Shown piece after piece: positions 55,516-64,000 of a stretch of DNA of 64,000 nt. The translations under genes were made by a program, and so were the position numbers. Origin of the DNA: Planctomycetota bacterium (GTDB lineage Bacteria > Planctomycetota > UBA1135 > UBA2386); assembly GCA_020849665.1 (NCBI GenBank), contig JADLFX010000107.1:46179-110178 (forward strand), read 5' to 3'. Position 1 is the stretch's first letter. The number at the start of each line of letters is the position of its first letter. The notes below the pieces were generated by a model. That model was not told the DNA's origin. It saw only the letters and a list, made by a program, of their open reading frames with translations, and did no database searches.

Positions 55516-56409
55516 TCATCCGCGCGGGTGGAAGCGCGCGTGGGTCTCCTTCAGGCGGCGGGAGTCCACGTGCGTGTAGACCTGCGTGGTCGCGAGCGAA
55601 GCGTGACCGAGCAGTTCCTGCACCACGCGCAGATCGGCGCCTCCGGACACCAGATGGGTGGCGAACGCGTGGCGCAGGGCATGCGGCGAGCAGGCCACGC
55701 GTACCCCCGCACGCCGCGCCGCGGCCTGCACCACCTGGAACACACGCTGGCGGTCCAGGACGCGCCCGGTGCGGGACAGGAAGAGCGCCTCGGGCGTGGC
55801 ACTTCCCGCACGTGCGGCCAGGACGGGGCGCACCTCGAGCAGATAGCGCCGCAGCACGGCGACCGCTGCCGGCGCCAGGGGGACCATGCGTTCCTTGTCG
55901 CCCTTGCCGCGGATGCGCAGGAAGGCGTGATCGGTCAGGAACGAGTTCACGCGCAGGCCCACGACCTCGGACACGCGCGCGCCGGTGGCGTAGAGGACGT
56001 GCAGCATGGCGGCATTGCGCAGCTCGAGCGGCGTGTCCTGCGGCGAGGCGGCCAACATGGCCGCGACGGCCTGGCGACTCAGCACCCCGGGCAGGCGTTG
56101 TTCCAACCGCACGCCGAGCAACCCCTCGGTGGGGTCCGCCCCGATCCGACCCTCGGCCTGGAGGAAGCGGAACAGGCCGCGCACCGCGGCCAGGGCCCGC
56201 GCCACCGAGGCCGGAGCATGGGTCTCCCTGAGCCGTGCGAAGTACGTGAGGATCGCGTTCCGATCCGGGGTGCCCACCCGGCCCCTCAGCAGGGGTTCCA
56301 GATCGCGCCGATAGGCGGCCACGGTGTTGGGGGAGAGCTGCAGTTCCGCTCCCAGGTAGACCAGGAAGTCGGCGAGATCGGCGGTTGCAGGATCCTGGCG
56401 CGGGGCCAT
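55516..56409 (-). CDS. xerD: XerC/XerD-type tyrosine recombinase
   Basis: 297 residues from ATG 56409, the size of chromosomal Xer proteins. The core-binding domain (DLADFLVYLGAELQLSPNTVAAYRRDL) and the catalytic set are complete: Arg in YATGARVSEVVGLR, Lys in IRGKGDKERMVPL, HALRH, LLGHASLATTQVYTHV with His and Tyr. It resolves chromosome dimers in the family; whether it is XerC or XerD is not settled by eye. The stop abuts that of uvrC in convergent orientation. Confidence 0.92.
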   Translation of the reverse strand: MAPRQDPATADLADFLVYLGAELQLSPNTVAAYRRDLEPLLRGRVGTPDRNAILTYFARLRETHAPASVARALAAVRGLFRFLQAEGRIGADPTEGLLGVRLEQRLPGVLSRQAVAAMLAASPQDTPLELRNAAMLHVLYATGARVSEVVGLRVNSFLTDHAFLRIRGKGDKERMVPLAPAAVAVLRRYLLEVRPVLAARAGSATPEALFLSRTGRVLDRQRVFQVVQAAARRAGVRVACSPHALRHAFATHLVSGGADLRVVQELLGHASLATTQVYTHVDSRRLKETHARFHPRG

Positions 56410-56728
56410 GGCGGGATACGGAGGAACTCGCCCGTGCGGCCGGGCGCCAGCCCGCGGCACGGCCGGTGGCCGGGTGTATCCGTACCGGAGAGTCGCAGGC
56501 GAACGTGAAAGAGAGAAAACCCCCGGCGGGTCGGCTTGACCCTATCCCGAGGGCTCCGTATGGTCCCCCCCCCTCCGAAGAACCCGGACGGGGATCCGGC
56601 CGACCAGGCCCATCACCGTGCGGGTTCGGGGGGCAGGTGGGTGAGTTCGTGTCGGAAGGGATCGACGGCGGCCGACGACGAGCGACCCCGGCCTGCATCG
56701 CCTTCCTGAACAGCCACTCCTCAGTGTC
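56410..56728. other. Divergent intergenic region with promoter
   Basis: 319 bases between the divergent Xer and DksA-like genes. It contains a good sigma-70 promoter (56536-56564), annotated separately, and a run of nine C (56566-56574). No small gene is supported. Confidence 0.6.
56536..56564 (+). promoter_or_regulatory. Sigma-70-like promoter for the DksA-like gene
   Basis: TTGACC, a 17-base spacer and TATGGT. The -35 matches five of six consensus positions. It points to the DksA-like gene 165 bases downstream. Confidence 0.65.
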
Positions 56729-57265
56729 ATGCCGAAGCCGACCAAGACTGAACTGGCCAAGTACCGCGCCACCCTGCTGCACCACATGGCGGTCCTGCGC
56801 GGCGACGTGGGATCGATGAAGGACGAGGCGCTGCGGGCCTCCGAGCAGGACAACTCGGTCGACCATCTGGCGGACCAGGGCAGCGACAACTACGACCAGA
56901 GCTTCCTCCTCGGGCTGATCGAGAATGAGGAGGAGACCATCGTGCGGATCGAGGAGGCGCTGGAGCGCGTGGAGGGCCGCGGCGACTGGCCGTACGGCGC
57001 GTGCCCGGCCTGTCTCGAGGAGTCCAAGGAGCTCAAGCCGGAACCCAAGAAGCCGGCCAAGACCACGGGCGGGAAGGCGGCCGCCAGCAAGGCGTCGCCC
57101 GCCAAGAGCGCGAAGAAGCCTGCGAAGGCCGTGAAGCCCGCGAAGAACGCGAAGACCGTGAAGGCGGAGCCGTGGATCCCGAAGGAGCGGCTGGAGTACG
57201 TGCCCTGGGCCAAGTACTGCGTCCGCCACCAGGAAGAGGAAGAGAGCAACCGGAACATCGCTTGA
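56729..57265 (+). CDS. DksA/TraR-like protein with enlarged zinc finger
   Basis: 178 residues. The N-terminal coiled coil (ELAKYRATLLHHMAVLRGDVG and NEEETIVRIEEALERVEG) and DQGSDNYDQSFLLGL are typical of DksA-family RNA polymerase secondary-channel proteins. The zinc finger starts with YGACPAC (C92, C95) and ends with IPKERLEYVPWAKYCVRH (C164, H167). Between the pairs, 68 residues replace the usual 17: a Lys/Ala/Pro-rich, histone-tail-like insert (KPAKAVKPAKNAKTVK). One ligand is His instead of Cys. It probably binds RNA polymerase in the stringent response or a related control. Promoter at 56536. Confidence 0.85.
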   Translation: MPKPTKTELAKYRATLLHHMAVLRGDVGSMKDEALRASEQDNSVDHLADQGSDNYDQSFLLGLIENEEETIVRIEEALERVEGRGDWPYGACPACLEESKELKPEPKKPAKTTGGKAAASKASPAKSAKKPAKAVKPAKNAKTVKAEPWIPKERLEYVPWAKYCVRHQEEEESNRNIA

Positions 57266-57326
57266 GCCGCTCGCGGCGCGGGCGCGTTCCCCCCTCCCGG
57301 GCATCGGTCGCGCCGAGGACTCCCCA

Positions 57327-57920
57327 GTGACGGCGACGCAGGGCACGCAGGGCGACCGCTGGTTCCTGGATCGGCTCTGGTTCTGGCTGCCGGTGTTGCC
57401 GCTGGTGGCACTGGACCTCGCCAGCAAGGAACTGGTGTTCGGGTTCCTCGATGCGACCTACCCGGGGAAGCCGTATGCCCAGCACGAGATCTTCGGCGGA
57501 TGGGTCCGGTTCAGCCTCACCCAGTGGTGGAACACCGGGACGATCTGGGGCCTCGGCCAGGGCTTCAACCTGCCGCTGATCGTGCTGCGCATCGGCGCCG
57601 TGGCGGCGCTCGTCTACTTCGCCCTGCGCTGCCGGCCATCGCAGCGCCTCACCCTGCTCGTGCTCGGCGCGATCCTCGCCGGTGCCCTCGGCAACCTCTA
57701 CGACAACCTCACCCAGGGGCGGCTCGCCGTCTACCCCGTGCCGGGCGGCGAGGTCGGCGGGGTGCGCGACTTCCTCTACTTCTGCTTCGGCGGCGGCCCA
57801 TCCCCCTGGTGCTTCCCGGCGTTCAACGTCGCCGACTCCTGCATCTCGGTGGGCGCGATCACGCTGGCGCTGCTGATCCTGCGCGCGAAGCCCGAAACCG
57901 GTGGGAATGCCGCGTCCTAG
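57327..57920 (+). CDS. lspA: Lipoprotein signal peptidase (signal peptidase II)
   Basis: 197 residues from a GTG. Four membrane helices are visible (FWLPVLPLVALDLASKELV; LPLIVLRIGAVAALVYFAL; LTLLVLGAILAGALGNLYD; ISVGAITLALLIL). The catalytic Asp pair lies in GNLYDNL...GVRDFLYF and AFNVADSCI. The enzyme cleaves diacylated prolipoproteins in the inner membrane. The loop before the second Asp (FGGGPSPWCFPA) is longer than usual. It follows the DksA-like gene by 61 bases; such a pair may form an operon. Confidence 0.92.
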   Translation: MTATQGTQGDRWFLDRLWFWLPVLPLVALDLASKELVFGFLDATYPGKPYAQHEIFGGWVRFSLTQWWNTGTIWGLGQGFNLPLIVLRIGAVAALVYFALRCRPSQRLTLLVLGAILAGALGNLYDNLTQGRLAVYPVPGGEVGGVRDFLYFCFGGGPSPWCFPAFNVADSCISVGAITLALLILRAKPETGGNAAS

Positions 57921-58122
57921 GAAGGTCATCCCCTTGGGTGGCCGATGGATCCTGGGCTATCCTGCCCGCACTCCGGCACGGTCACCGGGTGCCGAGGAAC
58001 CACGAGGTGATGCAAGGCGCTCCAACGACGTTCTGGCCGGGCCATCGCGGCCTTGGGATCGGCGCCCCTCCCGGCGTGCGGGGGTCCATCGGCGGAGCCG
58101 GACCGGCGGAGGTGGCGCGGAC

Positions 58123-58974
58123 ATGAGGGTCGAGGACCTGTCCATCGCCACGGTGTCGAAGGCCGTGTCCCTCTACATGGGACTCGCCTACGGCGGCGGT
58201 GGGCGGCCCGGACGGGTTCCGGATCTCTCCCTGCCGGCCGACGCCACGTGGGAACAGGTCCTGGGTCTGTTCCAGAAGGAGTCCAGCGAGGCGCAGGGGC
58301 AGCGCTGCGTGCGCTACTCGCTGCGGCTGGGCAACCGCAACTACCCGTTCATGAAGCTCGCCCTGCAGGACCACCTCCTGCCGGGCGAGTTCTACTTCTG
58401 CGTCGACACGCACGACGAGATGGACATCAAGCCGGACTTCCCCGACTACGAGGCGTGGATGGCCGTGCGTCGCTTCAACCAGGGGCTCAAGCGGCAGATC
58501 GAGGAGGAGTTCGCCCGGGCCGGACTCCCCTCGCCGGTCAGCCTGCGCGAGGCCATCGAGCGGCGCCTGCGCGGCGGCCGGACCTGCGATGTCGCCGCCG
58601 GGGAGCGGCGCAGCATCCTCGTGGTCGACGACGAACCGCACCTCTGCGACACGGTCGCGTGCCTGCTCGAGGCACGCGGCTACGACGTGACCAAGGCGGG
58701 CGACGGCGAGGCAGCACTGACCGAGGCCGAGCGCCTGCACCCCGACCTGGTGGTGCTCGACTACGAACTGCCCGAGATGGACGGGCTCGAGGTGATCGCG
58801 CGCCTGCGGGCGCGGGAGTCCACCCGCAACATCCCGGTCCTGCTCGCCACGGCGAGCCGGATCTCGGTGGACGAGATCCGCAAGGCCGACGGCTTCCTGG
58901 CCAAGCCGTTCCAGGAGGAGTTGCTGTGCTCGATGGTGAAGCGCCTGCTGGACGCGCGTAAGGTGGGGCGATGA
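58123..58974 (+). CDS. Response regulator with unknown N-terminal domain
   Basis: 283 residues from ATG 58123, with GGAGGT 11 bases upstream; a longer open frame exists before it but lacks a start signal. The N-terminal 155 residues (VEDLSIATVSKAVSLYMGLAYG, YSLRLGNRNYPFMKLALQDH, EFYFCVDTHDEMDIKPDFPDY) are unrecognised. The receiver domain at 160-283 has ILVVDDEPHLCDTV, phosphoacceptor Asp in LVVLDYELPEMDGL, the Thr/Ser region VLLATAS and the Lys in FLAKPF. Its position at the C-terminus is unusual. No kinase gene is adjacent. The stop overlaps the next ATG (ATGA). Confidence 0.85.
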   Translation: MRVEDLSIATVSKAVSLYMGLAYGGGGRPGRVPDLSLPADATWEQVLGLFQKESSEAQGQRCVRYSLRLGNRNYPFMKLALQDHLLPGEFYFCVDTHDEMDIKPDFPDYEAWMAVRRFNQGLKRQIEEEFARAGLPSPVSLREAIERRLRGGRTCDVAAGERRSILVVDDEPHLCDTVACLLEARGYDVTKAGDGEAALTEAERLHPDLVVLDYELPEMDGLEVIARLRARESTRNIPVLLATASRISVDEIRKADGFLAKPFQEELLCSMVKRLLDARKVGR

Positions 58975-59300
58975 CCCGTCCGCCGCACGCGAGGTCCGAG
59001 CCGCGCCCCGGGCGCCGCTGCGCGTCGTCGACGGTGGCGCTCCTGATCCTCATCCTGGTGGCCGGTGGCCTGCCCGGCGCCGACGTGCGGTCGCGGACGC
59101 TCGCCGCGGAGCGCATCGTCCTCGAGGCCAAGGGGAGCGAGGCGGAAGTCGTGGCGGTCCGTCCCGGCCTGGCGTTCCCGGCGGCACCCGACGCGGGGCG
59201 CGGGCTGCGCATGGCCGGGCTGGTGACGGCGCCTGCGGCCACGCGCGTCGGCCGGGGACTGCCCTGGCCCCGCGCCCCCGATCGCGCCCGCAGCCTCTGA
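58971..59300 (+). CDS. Small exported or membrane-anchored protein
   Basis: 109 residues. A basic N-terminus is followed by one hydrophobic helix (ALLILILVAGGLPGADV), a signal anchor or signal peptide, and a short Ala/Arg-rich tail. Unrecognised. Translationally coupled to the response regulator by ATGA. Confidence 0.6.
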   Translation: MTRPPHARSEPRPGRRCASSTVALLILILVAGGLPGADVRSRTLAAERIVLEAKGSEAEVVAVRPGLAFPAAPDAGRGLRMAGLVTAPAATRVGRGLPWPRAPDRARSL

Positions 59301-59444
59301 CCGCCGCCGGCGGCAGCACGGATCCTCCGCGATCCCGGTTCCGGGCCCCGGCCCGCGACTCCGGCACGGGCCCTGGCCCCTGCCCCTGACTCCCTACCCG
59401 ATCTCCCTCCCGGCGGCGTGCCGGGCAACCTCGGAGTGTTCGCG

Positions 59445-62372
<2,928 letters not shown>

Positions 62373-62393
62373 ACGAGCGCGCTCCGCGGCAGG

Positions 62394-63845
62394 ATGGCCC
62401 CGGACCCTGGTCCACCGCAGCCGGCTCCGACCGTGGCTGAGCCGAGCCCCTCCACCCCGGCGGGCGGGCGGCACTCCATGGGACGCGTGTGGGCCACGAT
62501 GGTGGTCTACCACCTCGTGTTCGTGGTGGCGTTCGTGCTCTACCTGCCGGTCCTGCTCTGGCGCATGGTGCGCGACCCGCGCTACCGCCACGGGATCCGC
62601 GAGCGCATGGGCTACGTCCCTGCCAGCGCCGGGTCGGGTCCGGTGGTCTGGCTCCACGGCGTCTCGGTCGGCGAGGTCAAGGCCGCGGGCAACCTGATCC
62701 GGGCGCTGCGCGAGCGCCATCCCGAGATCGAACTGGTGCTGAGCAGCACGACGCCGACCGGCCTCGACCTGGCGCGGCGCCTGCACCCGGACCTCCGGGT
62801 GTTCTTCTATCCGCTCGACTTCGCGGCCTTCCCGTCCCGTGCCCTCGACCGCGTGCGGCCCGCCTGCGTCCTGCTCGTGGAACTGGAGGTGTGGCCCAAC
62901 TTCCTGCAGGCGGCGGCCAGGCGCTCGATCCCGGTGATGGTGATCAACGGGCGGATGTCGGCGAAGAGCTTCCGCGGCTACCGCTGGGCGCGCGGACTCC
63001 TGCCCCAGTTCGACCTGATCCAGGTCTACTGCGTGCAGGACTCGTCGTACGCGACCCGCATCCGCGCCCTCGGCGTGCCGCCGTCGCGCGTGCTGGTGAC
63101 CGGCAACATGAAGTACGACAGCCTGCACCTGAAGGAGGCGCCCCCGGAGTCGGCGCGGCTGCGCCGATGGCTGAGCCCGGACGGGCGCGCCGTGCTGGTG
63201 TGCGGCTCCACGCACGGCGAGGAGGAGGTGTGGCTGGCGGGGGTGGCGCAGCGCGTGAGCGCGCGGCTGCGCCGCCCGCTGCGTCTCGTGCTGGCGCCGC
63301 GGCATCCCGAACGCGTGCCGGGCGTGCGGGAGCGCCTGCGCGTCCTGGGTGCGCCCACGGTGAGCTGGAAGGAGCGGATGACCGACCTGCGCCCGCTCGG
63401 GGACGCGGAGGTCGTGGTCGTGGACACGATCGGGCACCTCGAGGCGTTCTACGGCGCCGGCGACCTCGCGTTCGTCGGCGGCAGCCTCGTGCCGCACGGT
63501 GGGCAGAACATGCTGGAGCCCGCGGCATTGGGCAAACCCGTGCTCTTCGGCCGCCACACGCAGAACTTCCGCCGCGACGTGGACCTGCTCCTCGGGGCCA
63601 AGGCCGCCATCCAGGTGCGCGACCTGCGCCAGCTGGAGGACGAGATCGCCCGGCTCTGGTCGGAGCCGGAACGCGGCCGGGCGCTGGGCGCCGCCGCAGT
63701 GGCGCTGATCCGCAGCAACCAGGGAGCCACCGAGAGGACGATGAGCCTGCTGGAGCCCGTGTTGGCACGGGCCCTTGGCACGGCGGACGCCGTCGCGGTG
63801 GTCAGGCCAGGAGCGCCAGGAGCAGGATCAGGACCGCGCCCATGA
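62394..63845 (+). CDS. waaA: 3-deoxy-D-manno-octulosonic acid (Kdo) transferase
   Basis: 483 residues from ATG 62394; GTG 62433 and ATG 62478 (just before the membrane helix) are alternatives. An N-terminal membrane anchor (MVVYHLVFVVAFVLYLPVLLW) precedes the GT-B glycosyltransferase: VWLHGVSVGEVKAA with the catalytic Glu, LLVELEVWPNF, STHGEEEVW, and FVGGSLVPHGGQNMLEPAALGKPVLFG for CMP-Kdo binding. It adds Kdo to lipid A precursor, so this organism makes lipopolysaccharide. The C-terminus overlaps a convergent minus-strand frame by 44 bases. Confidence 0.94.
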   Translation: MAPDPGPPQPAPTVAEPSPSTPAGGRHSMGRVWATMVVYHLVFVVAFVLYLPVLLWRMVRDPRYRHGIRERMGYVPASAGSGPVVWLHGVSVGEVKAAGNLIRALRERHPEIELVLSSTTPTGLDLARRLHPDLRVFFYPLDFAAFPSRALDRVRPACVLLVELEVWPNFLQAAARRSIPVMVINGRMSAKSFRGYRWARGLLPQFDLIQVYCVQDSSYATRIRALGVPPSRVLVTGNMKYDSLHLKEAPPESARLRRWLSPDGRAVLVCGSTHGEEEVWLAGVAQRVSARLRRPLRLVLAPRHPERVPGVRERLRVLGAPTVSWKERMTDLRPLGDAEVVVVDTIGHLEAFYGAGDLAFVGGSLVPHGGQNMLEPAALGKPVLFGRHTQNFRRDVDLLLGAKAAIQVRDLRQLEDEIARLWSEPERGRALGAAAVALIRSNQGATERTMSLLEPVLARALGTADAVAVVRPGAPGAGSGPRP

Positions 63846-64000
63846 GGGTCAGCCCCACGGTGGTGCGATCCATCCGCATCGCCGAGGCACGCATGTGGTG
63901 TTTGGTGGTGAGTGCCGGTGGCAGGGTCCCCCAGGTGCGATCGGGAGTGTCGCGCCCGTGAGCGTCATTTCCTAGTCCCGGAACCGGCCGCGGTTTCCTG
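63802..64000 (-). CDS. C-terminus of a gene that continues past the window edge
   Basis: A minus-strand frame with no stop runs from the right edge to a TGA at 63802-63804. Its end reads DRTTVGLTLMGAVLILLLAL, a transmembrane helix reaching almost the last residue. It might be a tail-anchored protein, or a short protein starting at one of the internal ATGs (63894, 63879). Unrecognised; it overlaps the end of waaA. Confidence 0.4.
   Translation of the reverse strand, partial: RKPRPVPGLGNDAHGRDTPDRTWGTLPPALTTKHHMRASAMRMDRTTVGLTLMGAVLILLLALLA

Overview
The window comes from a very GC-rich bacterium with a diderm envelope: it has a Kdo transferase (waaA), lipoprotein signal peptidase, SecA and several lipoproteins. 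The secreted proteins look like those of uncultured Planctomycetota (FG-GAP repeat proteins, and a shared C-terminal motif of the form IPxDPxLxG...Q). The phylum is an inference; no rRNA gene is present.

Layout. (1) Positions 1-1969 are the end of a mobile element that continues off the left edge. It is bounded by a 45-bp 3' fragment of a tRNA-Pro gene (1970-2014), the scar left by tRNA-targeted integration. (2) Positions 2015-20352 are chromosome: apaG, msrB, a radical SAM/B12 protein, a GH113-like lipoprotein, an amidase pair, an aldo/keto reductase, an M28 peptidase, an ArsR-methyltransferase fusion in front of ahcY, a redoxin, tRNA-Leu, fumC, a DJ-1/PfpI protein and several small envelope proteins. 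(3) Positions 20353-46441 are a complete integrated island of about 26.1 kb in a tRNA-Cys gene. A perfect 46-bp direct repeat marks both ends, the tyrosine integrase lies beside the intact tRNA, and a near-identical 24-bp double-box repeat sits just inside each end. (4) Positions 46470-64000 are chromosome again: a NIL-domain protein with gamma-glutamyltransferase, a cluster of zinc-ribbon membrane proteins, uvrB-uvrC, a Xer recombinase, an unusual DksA-like protein, lspA, a response regulator, secA and waaA.

The island combines a satellite- or phage-like backbone with cargo. The backbone is integrase, a small DNA-binding protein, a toprim primase and a DUF3631 helicase-like protein (the last three coupled by ATGA overlaps), plus an SSB and a terminase-small-subunit-like HTH protein at the far end. 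The cargo is a coupled two-gene module, an Eco57I-type adenine methyltransferase (1344 aa) followed by a PLD-nuclease/SNF2-helicase fusion (1091 aa), and two large secreted proteins. The island also holds an ISKra4-family insertion with clear inverted repeats and target duplication, and a decayed replication gene with several frameshifts.

The methyltransferase plus PLD-helicase pair is the best candidate for a little-described system. It looks like a restriction or anti-phage module in which methylation is on one protein and translocation plus nuclease activity on the other, with none of the other DISARM or BREX genes nearby. Function is inferred from domains and context only.
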